Shown: positions 25,166-34,627 of the stretch, in pieces | Position numbering within the stretch: position 1 is the first letter of the stretch | Layout of the letters: each line of letters starts with the position of its first letter | Assembly (NCBI RefSeq): GCF_019655435.1 | Contig: NZ_BPFH01000001.1 | Span: 62,001-126,000 of the forward strand | Length of the DNA: 64,000 bases | Reading direction: 5' to 3' | Origin: Jannaschia pagri | Lineage (GTDB): Bacteria > Pseudomonadota > Alphaproteobacteria > Rhodobacterales > Rhodobacteraceae | Position numbers and translations under genes: made by a program | The notes under the pieces: model-generated | What the model saw: the letters and a program-made list of their open reading frames with translations, nothing else | Told to the model about the DNA's origin: nothing | Database searches by the model: none

Positions 25166-25729
25166 ATGACCGATTTCCCATCCCATGATCTGACCACGGC
25201 GCCAGAGGCCTCGAAACCACTGCTCGAAGCGTCGAAAGCTGCCTTTGGCCGCCTACCAGGCCTGCACAAAGTCCTGTCCGAAAGCCCCCAGGCGCTGGAA
25301 GGCTACCAAGCTTTGCACAAGCTGTTCATGCAAACCGACTTCAACGCCGACGAGCAAACGGTGGTCTGGCAGACGATCAACGTCGAACACGCCTGCCACT
25401 ACTGCGTGCCTGGGCACACGGCGATTGCGAAGATGATGAAGGTCGATGACGCGATCACCGAAGCGCTCCGCAATGAAACGCCGCTGCCGACGGCGAAGCT
25501 AGAAGCCCTCCGCACCTTCACGCTTCACATGGTGCGGAAGCGTGGCGAGGTCAGCGAAGACGATATGGCGGCTTTCTTTGACGCAGGCTACGACCATCGC
25601 GCCGTGCTGAATGTCATCCTGGGCCTCGCCCAGAAGGTCATGTCCAACTACACCAACCACGTCGCCCAGACCCCCGTGGATGAGCCGATGCAGAAATTCG
25701 CCTGGACCAAGGCCGTCGCCGCGGCCTGA
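25166..25729 (+). CDS. Carboxymuconolactone decarboxylase/AhpD-like protein
   Basis: A 187-residue all-helical protein of the CMD/AhpD family. The redox core is E-H-A-C-H-Y-C-V-P-G-H at residues 74-84, with the C77-x-x-C80 pair, E74 and H84 expected for an alkylhydroperoxidase-type proton relay. AGGAG sits eight bases before the ATG at 25166. It diverges from the TetR gene with twin operators between them and is followed by strong terminators, so it is a monocistronic unit under that repressor. Peroxidase or thiol-reductase activity is inferred from the CxxC motif; the substrate is unknown. Confidence 0.87.
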   Translation: MTDFPSHDLTTAPEASKPLLEASKAAFGRLPGLHKVLSESPQALEGYQALHKLFMQTDFNADEQTVVWQTINVEHACHYCVPGHTAIAKMMKVDDAITEALRNETPLPTAKLEALRTFTLHMVRKRGEVSEDDMAAFFDAGYDHRAVLNVILGLAQKVMSNYTNHVAQTPVDEPMQKFAWTKAVAAA

Positions 25730-25744
25730 CAGCAGACACAAAAA

Positions 25745-25769
25745 CGGGGCGCCACATGTGGGCGCCCCG
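25745..25769 (-). terminator. Rho-independent terminator of ndk
   Basis: Stem CGGGGCGCC / GGCGCCCCG with a seven-base loop. On the minus strand it is followed by TTTTTGTG, giving a good U tract after ndk. The same hairpin could help stop the convergent AhpD-like gene. Confidence 0.82.
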
Positions 25770-25780
25770 CTCTATCTTCG

Positions 25781-25802
25781 GGCGGGGATTTCCCCGCCTT
25801 TT
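25781..25802 (+). terminator. Rho-independent terminator of the AhpD-like gene
   Basis: Stem GGCGGGGA / TCCCCGCC with a two-base loop, followed by TTTT on the plus strand. It lies about 50 bases past the AhpD-like stop and just before the convergent ndk stop. Confidence 0.78.
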
Positions 25803-25810
25803 CTGTGGGC

Positions 25811-26233
25811 TTAGCCGACCAATTCGAGGCCCGAGAAGAAGAACGCGATTTCTTCGGCAGCCGTCTCCGGCGCGTCCGACCCGTGGACAGAGTTCTCGCC
25901 AATCGACAGCGCAAATTCCTTACGGATGGTGCCCTCGGCGGCATCGGCCGGGTTGGTGGCGCCCATCACTTCGCGGTTCTTGGCGATGGCGTTCTCACCT
26001 TCCAGAACCTGCACGACGATCGGCTCGGAGATCATGAACTCACACAACTCGTCAAAGAAGGGACGGTCTTTGTGCACGCCGTAGAAGGTCTGCGCCTGGG
26101 CCAGGGTCAGCTGGATCCGCTTCGAGGCAACGATCCGCAGACCAGCCTCTTCGAACTTGGCTGCGATCTGACCAGTCAGGTTGCGCTTGGTGGCATCGGG
26201 TTTGATGATGGAAAAGGTGCGTTCCAGGGCCAT
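25811..26233 (-). CDS. ndk: Nucleoside diphosphate kinase
   Basis: A 140-residue enzyme that transfers the gamma phosphate of ATP to other nucleoside diphosphates through a phosphohistidine. The catalytic H117 lies in the signature N-S-V-H-G-S-D; the N-terminus T-F-S-I-I-K-P-D-A and the R-E-V-M-G-A-T-N-P segment are intact. The ATG at 26233 has GGAG eight bases upstream; the longer in-frame start is not needed. It is transcribed alone and ends at a clear terminator. Confidence 0.97.
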   Translation of the reverse strand: MALERTFSIIKPDATKRNLTGQIAAKFEEAGLRIVASKRIQLTLAQAQTFYGVHKDRPFFDELCEFMISEPIVVQVLEGENAIAKNREVMGATNPADAAEGTIRKEFALSIGENSVHGSDAPETAAEEIAFFFSGLELVG

Positions 26234-27361
26234 TTCGGTCTCCAAATCAGAGGTCAATTTGGCCGGCCCATAGCATCGGGCCTAGGCGATGAAAAGCCGC
26301 GTCGGTGGGCCATCGTCCGCCTGAGCAGGCGCGGCTTGGTTGCGATACCGGCCATGCGGTCTCCGAGCCGCCGCGAATGTCACTTCACTCAGGCACTGCG
26401 GATGTCGAAGCCGCATCCGATGGATGGATCTTGGCGGCGAGGCTGACGACGCCCTGTCTGGGCGCAGAGCTGCTGCGGGCACTGAACCGTCCCGCGGAAG
26501 ACTGATTGTTGATTGACTGCGCTTGCAAAGCCCCGCGCCCATCGGGGGCACTGGTCCACGCAAGACGCCGCAGAGCACCGTGTACTGATCAAGCGGACCA
26601 CTGCACACTCCACCTCCAAACTACATCAATTCACCTCACGACGCCCCTTACGGCCCTTGCAGGGGAACAAACGTGCAATTGGCAACAGCGCCAGGTTCCT
26701 AATTCCAACCGAAGCACTGCTCCGAAGTCTAGCGACTAACTTGGCCACCGTGCCAAATGCCATATCCAAAAGGCCTGACAGCAACTTCCATCGCCATTTG
26801 AGCCAATCCATTCCGTCTAAAGCGGCCATCCCCGCCCGCCTGGAACTGGTACTCTTCTCATCATCAATTGGGGCCAACAGGGTCTTAGCGGTCGGAGCGG
26901 CAAACTTCAGCCGAGGCGAAGCCCTTTTCTACCCGAGAACAAGACCGATGATGCCGCGACAGGTTTAGAAACGAGACGAACGGCCACCGTTATGGGCAGC
27001 TCGCGAGTGCTTGGGGCCTGACCAATTCCTCTATCGGTGAGCTTCCATCTGCACCGAAAAGACCCCAACCACAGCGGTGAAGACATCCCTTGGGCCTGGG
27101 ACGTTCGTTTCCCCGCGCCAGCACCCAACGCGCCGCGCCAATGCTCGGAATGGCATAAGCTTCCCCGCTTGGACCGGGATGCGCGTACGACGCTTCACAG
27201 CTTCCTCGGGAGCAAGACACCTCTACGGGTCAGTACACAGACCAACCGCGACGCCGGGCGACATACCACAACTCCACTCATCGCGCACCACGCCCCAGAA
27301 ACACGAACCAGCGCGATAGTCACCGATTGACACCGTTGCGCCAGCGCCCCAAGGCGGAGCC
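26234..27361. other. Gene-free stretch of about 1.1 kb
   Basis: No open frame here shows a recognisable domain, a signal peptide or a good ribosome site on either strand, and codon third positions lack the strong G/C bias of neighbouring genes. The sequence is visibly less G+C rich than its surroundings. It includes the ndk promoter at one end and a TTGACA-like element (about 27327) before the ABC-F gene at the other. It may be a decayed gene or mobile-element remnant, or hold an unrecognised small RNA; nothing specific can be supported. Confidence 0.6.
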
Positions 27362-29215
27362 ATGCTACAGATCACAGACCTGTCCTACTCCGTCGCCGGG
27401 CGCCCGCTGCTGGTCGAGGCAAGCGCGACAATCCCCGAAGGCCATAAAGTCGGCCTTGTCGGGCGGAACGGGACCGGCAAATCGACGCTTTTTCGCCTGA
27501 TCCGAGGCGAAATCCCACTCGATGCCGGAGAGATCTCTCTCCCGTCCCGTGCGCGGATCGGCGGCGTCGCACAGGAGGTGCCGTCCTCAGAGGTCAGCGT
27601 TCTCGACACGGTCCTTGCGGCCGATACGGAGCGCGCAGCCCTTATGGAGGAGGCCGAGCGCGCCACGGATCCGACCCGGATCGCCGACATCCAAACGCGT
27701 CTACAAGATATCGACGCGTGGTCCGGTGAGGCGCGTGCCTCCTCGATCTTGCGGGGTCTCGGGTTCGAAGTCGACGAACAAGCGCGCCCCTGTTCGGCCT
27801 ATTCCGGCGGCTGGCGGATGCGCGTGGCCTTGGCGGGTGTGTTGTTCTCACAACCCGATCTTCTGCTGTTGGACGAACCGACCAACTACCTCGACCTCGA
27901 AGGGGCACTTTGGCTGGAGCAATACCTGGTCAAATACCCCCATACGGTCATCATTATCAGTCACGACCGGGCGCTGTTGAACCGGTCGGTGGGTGGGATC
28001 CTGCACCTCGAAGACAAGGGCCTCACCTACTATACCGGGACCTATGACCAATTCGTTAAGGCCCGTGCGGAAAAGCGCGCAGGTCAAGCGGCATTGGCGG
28101 CGAAGCAAGCGGCTCAGCGGGCCCATTTGCAAGCCTTCGTGGACCGCTTTAAGGCTAAGGCCAGTAAGGCGAAACAGGCGCAAAGCCGCGTGAAGATGCT
28201 GGAGCGGATGGAGACGATCACGCCGCCCGAAGACGCGGCGCGCGTGGTGTTCACCTTTCCGGAACCAGCACAACTCAGCCCACCGATCCTGCGTCTGGAC
28301 GCGGCGTCCACTGGGTATGAGCAAAAGACGGTGCTCCAACGCCTAAGTGTTCGAATTGATCAAGATGATCGCATCGCTCTGCTTGGTCGAAACGGTGAGG
28401 GTAAATCCACCCTTTCCAAACTCTTGTCCGACAAGCTTAACACATTTGATGGACGCCGGGTTTCGTCTGGAAAGTTGAAAATCGGCTACTTTGCACAGCA
28501 CCAAGTTGATGAACTCCACGTGGACGAAACGCCCCTGGACCACATCCGGCGAGAGCGGCCGGACGAAGCTCCGCCAAAGCTGCGCGCGCGCCTTGCGAGC
28601 TTCGGTCTCGGGGTCGATCAAGCGGACACCTTGGTGGGCAGCTTATCGGGGGGGCAGAAGGCGAGATTATCCTTGCTTTTGGCCACCTTAGATGCGCCGC
28701 ACCTGCTGATCCTCGACGAGCCAACCAACCACTTGGATATCGAGAGCCGCGAGGCGCTGGTGCAGGCCCTGACCACATACAACGGCGCGGTCGTTTTGGT
28801 GAGCCATGACATGCACCTGTTGAGCTTGGTCGCGGATCGGCTGTGGCTGGTCAAAGACGGGACGGTCCAACCCTACGACGGAGATCTGGAGAGCTATCGC
28901 GCCTTCCTGCTACAAGGTGAAGATCGACCGACAAAGCCCCAGAAGAAAACGAAAAAACAGCCCGTCAGTCGCGACAAAATCCTGGAGCTTCGGGCCGAAG
29001 TTCGCAAAGCCGAAGCGCGGGTGCAGAAGATCGAAGAGATGCGTGAGAAGCTGTCGAAGAAGCTGGCGGACCCCGCGCTCTATGAAGATGCGCGGGTCGG
29101 CGAGTTGGAGACGTGGAACAAGAAATACGCGGAGGTCATGGAGGCCTCTGACCGGGCTGAGGCGATCTGGGTGAAGGCGATGGAGACGCTCGAAAAGGCG
29201 GAAAGCACCGGTTGA
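27362..29215 (+). CDS. ABC-F family ATPase (YheS/Uup-like)
   Basis: A 617-residue protein with two ABC ATPase domains and no membrane segment, typical of ABC-F translation factors that act at the ribosomal E site. Walker A motifs are G-R-N-G-T-G-K-S-T (about 34-42) and G-R-N-G-E-G-K-S-T (about 342-350). Signature motifs are Y-S-G-G-W-R-M-R and L-S-G-G-Q-K-A-R. Between the domains is the positively charged linker (K-A-K-A-S-K-A-K-Q-A-Q-S-R-V-K), and the C-terminus (540-617) is a coiled coil. This layout resembles E. coli YheS more than EttA. The ATG follows a GGCGGAGCC stretch. It is the first gene after the gene-free stretch, followed by MarC at 42 bases. Confidence 0.93.
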   Translation: MLQITDLSYSVAGRPLLVEASATIPEGHKVGLVGRNGTGKSTLFRLIRGEIPLDAGEISLPSRARIGGVAQEVPSSEVSVLDTVLAADTERAALMEEAERATDPTRIADIQTRLQDIDAWSGEARASSILRGLGFEVDEQARPCSAYSGGWRMRVALAGVLFSQPDLLLLDEPTNYLDLEGALWLEQYLVKYPHTVIIISHDRALLNRSVGGILHLEDKGLTYYTGTYDQFVKARAEKRAGQAALAAKQAAQRAHLQAFVDRFKAKASKAKQAQSRVKMLERMETITPPEDAARVVFTFPEPAQLSPPILRLDAASTGYEQKTVLQRLSVRIDQDDRIALLGRNGEGKSTLSKLLSDKLNTFDGRRVSSGKLKIGYFAQHQVDELHVDETPLDHIRRERPDEAPPKLRARLASFGLGVDQADTLVGSLSGGQKARLSLLLATLDAPHLLILDEPTNHLDIESREALVQALTTYNGAVVLVSHDMHLLSLVADRLWLVKDGTVQPYDGDLESYRAFLLQGEDRPTKPQKKTKKQPVSRDKILELRAEVRKAEARVQKIEEMREKLSKKLADPALYEDARVGELETWNKKYAEVMEASDRAEAIWVKAMETLEKAESTG

Positions 29216-29257
29216 AATTCAGGTATGACCCGAGGGTGACGGAGAGATGATCCACGT

Positions 29258-29863
29258 ATGACGTTCGCCGAGGCCGCCATCGCGTTCACCGCGCTCTTTG
29301 TCGTGATCGACCCCATCGGCCTGACGCCCATTTTCGTGGCCATGACCGCAGGGATGACACCCCGCGAACGGCGCGCCATTGCCCTGCGCGCCTGCCTGAT
29401 CGGCGGCGGCATCTTGGTCGTCTTCGCCGTCGCAGGCGAAGCCGTTTTGACCTTCCTCGGCATTTCGATGCCCGCCTTTCGGATCGCGGGCGGGCTGCTG
29501 CTGTTTCTCACCGCGCTAGAGATGCTGTTCGAAAAGCGGCAGCCCCGACGGGAAGGCCGCAAGGAAGAGCCGACCTCGGACCCGTCGGTCTTTCCCCTCG
29601 CCCTACCGCTGATCGCAGGCCCTGGCGCCATTGCGACGATGATATTGCTGACCGATGGCGCCTCGACCATCGGTGCGGCGCAGGCCATCGGGGTTATGTT
29701 GACGGTCATCGCGGTGGTCTGGATCTTTTTCCAACTGGCCACCCCGTTGGAGCGGTTGCTGAAGCCGACGGGGATCAATGTGGTGACGCGCCTCTTGGGG
29801 ATGCTGTTGGCTGCGCTGTCGGTGCAATTCGTTTTGGACGGTCTGGCCGACCTGTCTTGGTAG
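29258..29863 (+). CDS. MarC family integral membrane protein
   Basis: A 201-residue membrane protein with six predicted helices, matching the MarC/UPF0056 family. Typical features are F-V-V-I-D-P-I-G-L-T-P-I-F near residue 14 and the mid-protein P-L-A-L-P-L-I-A-G-P-G-A-I-A-T, one in each half of the pseudo-repeat. Despite its name the family has no proven role in antibiotic resistance. It follows the ABC-F gene on the same strand and precedes the retropepsin-like gene. Confidence 0.93.
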   Translation: MTFAEAAIAFTALFVVIDPIGLTPIFVAMTAGMTPRERRAIALRACLIGGGILVVFAVAGEAVLTFLGISMPAFRIAGGLLLFLTALEMLFEKRQPRREGRKEEPTSDPSVFPLALPLIAGPGAIATMILLTDGASTIGAAQAIGVMLTVIAVVWIFFQLATPLERLLKPTGINVVTRLLGMLLAALSVQFVLDGLADLSW

Positions 29864-29905
29864 CCGAGGCTTGGCGGGCGACCGACCGGCCCCTATGTCC
29901 TGGGC

Positions 29906-30493
29906 ATGGATACTGACAGCCTCATGCAACTCATCTACCTCGGGATCCTTCTGACGGTCATCGGCGGGTCGTTCCTCTTGTCGACGCGCCTCAAGCTCAG
30001 CCAGATGGCCCAACAGGCCGCGATTTGGTTCTTTATCTTCGTGGGCGTTGTCGCGGTCTATGGCCTGTGGGACGACATCTCGGGGACCGTGGCGCCGCGA
30101 CAGACGGTGATGGCCGATGGAAACGGGATCGTTGTGGACGTGCCGCGTCGCCGGGACGGTCACTATCATATCGTGCTCGGCGTCAACGGTGTGGATGTGC
30201 CCTTCATCGTGGACACAGGCGCGACCGACCTCGTGTTGACGCAGCAGGATGCGGAGCGGGCTGGGATCGACCCAGACGACCTGCGGTTTTTCGGGCGGGC
30301 GCAGACAGCCAACGGCACCGTTGAAACGGCAGCGATCCGATTGGATGAGGTGACGCTTGGCGAAATCGTGGATCGGAATGTCCCCGCCGTCGTCAATGGC
30401 GGGGAGATGCGCCAAAGCCTGCTGGGCATGTCCTACCTGCAGGAATTCGGACGCATCGAGATCGAAAACAACCAATTGCGGCTGATCCGGTGA
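29906..30493 (+). CDS. Membrane-anchored retropepsin-like aspartic protease (TIGR02281 type)
   Basis: A 195-residue protein with two membrane helices near the N-terminus (about 8-25 and 37-55) followed by a soluble domain carrying the aspartic protease active site F-I-V-D-T-G-A-T-D-L-V-L (about residue 97). Single-domain retropepsin-like proteins of this kind dimerise to make the active site. The domain ends with L-L-G-M-S-Y-L-Q-E-F, also a family mark. It probably works in the periplasm; substrates unknown. Its stop overlaps the GTG start of the GNAT gene. Confidence 0.87.
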   Translation: MDTDSLMQLIYLGILLTVIGGSFLLSTRLKLSQMAQQAAIWFFIFVGVVAVYGLWDDISGTVAPRQTVMADGNGIVVDVPRRRDGHYHIVLGVNGVDVPFIVDTGATDLVLTQQDAERAGIDPDDLRFFGRAQTANGTVETAAIRLDEVTLGEIVDRNVPAVVNGGEMRQSLLGMSYLQEFGRIEIENNQLRLIR

Positions 30494-31314
30494 GCTTGGA
30501 CATCCGTCGAGCGGAGGGGCTATCGGCGGAGGCGTTGCGGCTGGGTATGGTTGCGGGCTTCGAAGGGTACGCGGTGCCCATGGCCCCGACTGCGGAACAA
30601 TTCGCCTTTATGATGGGACAACGCGGGATGGTGCCCGATGCCTCTTGGGTGGCCGTTGAAGGCGACGTGGTCCGAGCGGTCTGGCTCGTGTCCATCCGGG
30701 AGGGGCGCGGATATCTGATCGCCAGCGGAACCGCCGCCGAATGGCGCGGCAACGGCATCGCGCGGCGCATGGGCGAGGCCTCGATTGCAGATTTGGCTGC
30801 GCGCGGCGTTGGCACCTACTGGACCGAGGTCCTGCACGGCAACAACGCGGCCCGTGCACTCTATGATCGGTTGGGGTTCACCACAGCGCGGGAGTTTTCC
30901 TGGTACGACCTGACGCCCTCGGGGGACGGTCTTGGGGAGATATGCGCTTGGGGCGACGTGGTGGCCGAGGCCGCCGCCTGCCGCGATTGGGAGCCGTCCT
31001 GGCAGAACAGTGATGCCTCGCTTGCTGCGGTATCCGACGGGATCACGGTGGTTCAACTGCGGGATGCGCGGGGGCTGGTTGGATATGCGGCGATGGTCAC
31101 CGCGTCCGGCACTGTGGCCCAGATCGCTGTGCGGGAAGACGCGCGCCGGCGCGGGGTCGCACGGGGGCTTCTGGCGCGGCTTGGAGCGCTGTCGCCAAAG
31201 GGGGCGCTGCGTCTGGCCAACGTGCAGTCCGACGATGCCGGATTTGCAGCAGCCGCCGCCGCGCTCGGCGCAGTGCCGGACCTGGGCCAGACGGAGTTGC
31301 GCAGGACGCTCTAG
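30490..31314 (+). CDS. Tandem GNAT acetyltransferase
   Basis: A 274-residue protein with two GNAT-like modules. The first (about 1-145) has the acetyl-CoA loop E-W-R-G-N-G-I-A-R-R-M and the downstream N-N-A-A-R-A-L-Y-D-R-L-G-F strand; the second (about 165-274) has R-R-R-G-V-A-R-G-L-L-A-R. It starts with GTG at 30490, overlapping the preceding stop as GTGA, so it is coupled to the protease gene. The substrate cannot be read from the sequence. Confidence 0.87.
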   Translation: MSLDIRRAEGLSAEALRLGMVAGFEGYAVPMAPTAEQFAFMMGQRGMVPDASWVAVEGDVVRAVWLVSIREGRGYLIASGTAAEWRGNGIARRMGEASIADLAARGVGTYWTEVLHGNNAARALYDRLGFTTAREFSWYDLTPSGDGLGEICAWGDVVAEAAACRDWEPSWQNSDASLAAVSDGITVVQLRDARGLVGYAAMVTASGTVAQIAVREDARRRGVARGLLARLGALSPKGALRLANVQSDDAGFAAAAAALGAVPDLGQTELRRTL

Positions 31315-32217
<903 letters not shown>

Positions 32218-32299
32218 CCCCCAGCGCGCGACAGCCCAGCAGGGCAACCGGACCACCCGAGGCAACGGCCCCGGGGGATCACTTGATCGCATGACCGAC

Positions 32300-34000
32300 T
32301 TACAGGACGTCCGCCGCCACACGTTCAATGCTGTAAATCGCTTCGGCGAAATCGCCGTTGCCACCAAACATGCCAAGATCCATGGACAGCAGCACGCCAC
32401 CCACATCCGGGTCCGCCGAATAGATCGCGTGCTGTTGCAGATCCTGGTTCAAGACGTCGGGGTGCGCGTGGGTCAACACCCCTGGTAGGATTTCCCCGTC
32501 TATCGCCGCGAAGATGTAGTTTCGGTCCTCAAGGTCCGCGGGGTCTCCGTTCAGGCCGACAAAGTCGAAACTGTCCATTTGCGCCTGGGTCAGCTCCTCT
32601 CCGTTGTCTTGGCGGAACAGGAAGAGGCCAAGCTGGTGCCCTTCTTCCACATCGTTCACGCGGGGATCGGGCGGGATACGCGGCTCCCCGCGATCATTGA
32701 CTGTGATCTTGGGCTGAACCTCCGGCGACAAAATGCGGACGTCCAGGATTTGGCCCTCCGGCGTGATCTCGTAGACGCCCAAGGCGGTGTCGCTCGGCGG
32801 CTCAGAGTTCGAGCTGAGTCGAATGCGGAAATCCGTATTGCCATCGCCGGTCAGGAAGGCGTCGACAATCGGGGTGGCGTCAAATCGAGCGGGGTTTTCG
32901 ACAGGCATGCCGGAAATCGGCCCATCCGCGAGGCGCACGTAGCCCACGGCTGTGCCTGCGTCGGTGACAGCGGTCACGAAGGCACCCCTAAGGCCCCGGA
33001 CAGGCCCGCCGATGTCGATACTACCATCGCTGATGCCGTCGCCGTCCAGGTCAAAGATGACCTCTCCCAGGTCCCGATCCAGGCTGATTTGGTCCGGGGT
33101 AAGGGATACGCCCTCAACGAACAACATATCGTCCCAGGTGGCCCCGATCAGGCGATCCCCGAACAGGTCTTCGGGCGTGCCGATGATGACCATTTCGCCC
33201 TGGCCCAAGGCCATGGTATCGGCCCCTAACCCAGGTCGGATCGTATCGGCGCCACCGCTTCGCGTGAAAAAGTCGGCCTCGTCGGTGCCGACAAGCTCAT
33301 CTGCCCCCTGCGTGCCGTTGATCAAACCGGGGGTCGGGACGGCGACAACACCGTCGGGGCCAAACTCAAAGGCAGGGACGGGCAGGTCGGGCAAAGCCCG
33401 CAACAGGTCCCCTTGGTTGGAGGCCTCAAGCTCCACGAAGAAAGCGCCATCGCCGACGGTGAACCCGATGCGGGCCGTATCTGTGTCCGCCTCGCCGATC
33501 CCGTAGGTCCATTGGATGTCTTCGTAGCGGAGTTCCACCCGGAAGGCGCCGTCCGAGCCGGGCACCGCTGTCAGCCGGATTTGAAAGGCATTGGTCTCTC
33601 CGCGCGTGACCTCGGTATAGGGGCGCACATCGTCCCAGGTAACCGTGAAGGCCCCCGCCTGCGGATCCAGATCGTACCAGATCTGGTTCGTGCCCCGGGA
33701 CGTGCCGCCGGGCGACACGCCTACGGCCTCGCGGCTGACGTCGATATCGGTCCAGAAGGGATACAATCCAGCCACGTCGAGCGTGCGAATATCCCTGGGG
33801 TTGTATTCAGTGAAAGAGGCGTCAAACGTGAGGTTGCCATTGCTGTTGATGAAAATGGTCTCATACCGGCGACCAAAGAAGTCGAGCCCGTTTGGGAAAA
33901 CGGACGTTAGGTCAATCGGACCGCTCGAGTCGTCGTCCCCGCCGGGTCCGCGTTGTTCGCCGAAGCCGACGGGGCCACCTAAAGTATTAATCAAATCCAT
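32300..34000 (-). CDS. Large secreted protein: NIDO-like, RTX-like and DUF4114 domains
   Basis: A 566-residue protein with no classical signal peptide. Residues about 20-195 look like a nidogen (NIDO) domain: N-S-N-G-N-L-T-F, P-F-W-T-D-I-D, and a W-D-D-V-R-P-Y segment with an acidic calcium-site flavour. Residues about 230-285 hold a short RTX-like block (G-G-A-D-T-I-R-P-G-L-G-A-D-T). Residues about 395-555 match my memory of DUF4114, common in marine secreted proteins. This combination suggests a calcium-dependent extracellular or matrix protein exported by Type I secretion, though the C-terminus lacks the usual RTX tail. AGGA is seven bases before the ATG. It converges on bluB. The role is inferred only. 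Confidence 0.83.
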   Translation of the reverse strand: MDLINTLGGPVGFGEQRGPGGDDDSSGPIDLTSVFPNGLDFFGRRYETIFINSNGNLTFDASFTEYNPRDIRTLDVAGLYPFWTDIDVSREAVGVSPGGTSRGTNQIWYDLDPQAGAFTVTWDDVRPYTEVTRGETNAFQIRLTAVPGSDGAFRVELRYEDIQWTYGIGEADTDTARIGFTVGDGAFFVELEASNQGDLLRALPDLPVPAFEFGPDGVVAVPTPGLINGTQGADELVGTDEADFFTRSGGADTIRPGLGADTMALGQGEMVIIGTPEDLFGDRLIGATWDDMLFVEGVSLTPDQISLDRDLGEVIFDLDGDGISDGSIDIGGPVRGLRGAFVTAVTDAGTAVGYVRLADGPISGMPVENPARFDATPIVDAFLTGDGNTDFRIRLSSNSEPPSDTALGVYEITPEGQILDVRILSPEVQPKITVNDRGEPRIPPDPRVNDVEEGHQLGLFLFRQDNGEELTQAQMDSFDFVGLNGDPADLEDRNYIFAAIDGEILPGVLTHAHPDVLNQDLQQHAIYSADPDVGGVLLSMDLGMFGGNGDFAEAIYSIERVAADVL

Positions 34001-34020
34001 TGGGTTATCCTGAATAACGA

Positions 34021-34042
34021 GCGTAAGACGTGGCGCTTACGC
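34021..34042. promoter_or_regulatory. Inverted repeat upstream of the NIDO/RTX gene
   Basis: Arms GCGTAAG and CTTACGC separated by eight bases, about 20 bases upstream of the NIDO/RTX start codon on the minus strand. The position suits an operator or a leader hairpin; no known regulator site was recognised. Confidence 0.4.
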
Positions 34043-34162
34043 CACCAGAGGACCCAAAGGCGCATTCAGGGGCAAGGGCTAAGCCCCTTTTTGGCAGCGG
34101 ACTGGGATACGGTGCTACTCTAGGTGCCGTGCGGGCTCTCACCGTGGCGATGCCCGGACGCG

Positions 34163-34627
34163 TCAGGCGATGTTCTTGGTCGCCTTCTCTTCCCATTTGC
34201 CCGATTCCTCGGACCAATAACGCGCGCCGACGCCTGCCCCGGTCAAGGTGGTCCATTGGCTGCGCGCGCGGGCCAGGGCCTCTCCGTCCAGGCCGTCGAA
34301 CAGGATACAGGCGCGGGCCAGGGGCGCGACCTCTGCCGCCGTGATCTCGGCCCCATCTACGGACATGACGCAGTGGGGGTCATTGGCGGCTTGGTCCGGC
34401 GTCAGCAGGATCGGCTGCCGGGCGTCATAGTCGCCGCCCGCCACCCCGTGGGGCAAAAAGCTGTCCGGCGGGCCGAGCCACAGCTTTTCGTCCAGCCACG
34501 CAATCCGAGCCGGATCGCCACAGCGCACGGCCACGCGCCATCCCTGGGACAGGCATCGCGGCAGGAGCGCACCGAGGGTATCCACCACCGACCGGCGGGT
34601 CAGGTGGTAGAAATAGACGTCACCCAT
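34163..34627 (-). CDS. holC: DNA polymerase III chi subunit
   Basis: A 154-residue HolC, which links the clamp loader to single-stranded-DNA-binding protein during replication. The N-terminus V-Y-F-Y-H-L-T-R-R-S is characteristic, followed by L-L-P-R-C-L-S-Q-G-W-R-V-A-V-R, D-E-x-L-W and a late R-S-Q-W-T-T-L segment. The ATG at 34627 overlaps the pepA stop by eight bases, so the genes are coupled, a pepA-holC order found in many proteobacteria. Confidence 0.93.
   Translation of the reverse strand: MGDVYFYHLTRRSVVDTLGALLPRCLSQGWRVAVRCGDPARIAWLDEKLWLGPPDSFLPHGVAGGDYDARQPILLTPDQAANDPHCVMSVDGAEITAAEVAPLARACILFDGLDGEALARARSQWTTLTGAGVGARYWSEESGKWEEKATKNIA

Noticed and set aside
26282-26608. 108-codon minus-strand frame and neighbouring short frames in the gene-free stretch
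   Set aside because: No ribosome site, no codon bias and no recognisable domain; they end at arbitrary stops.
34068-34092. Hairpin AGGGGC/GCCCCT followed by T run on the plus strand
   Set aside because: It looks like a terminator, but no plus-strand gene precedes it and on the minus strand it has no U tract, so no role can be assigned.
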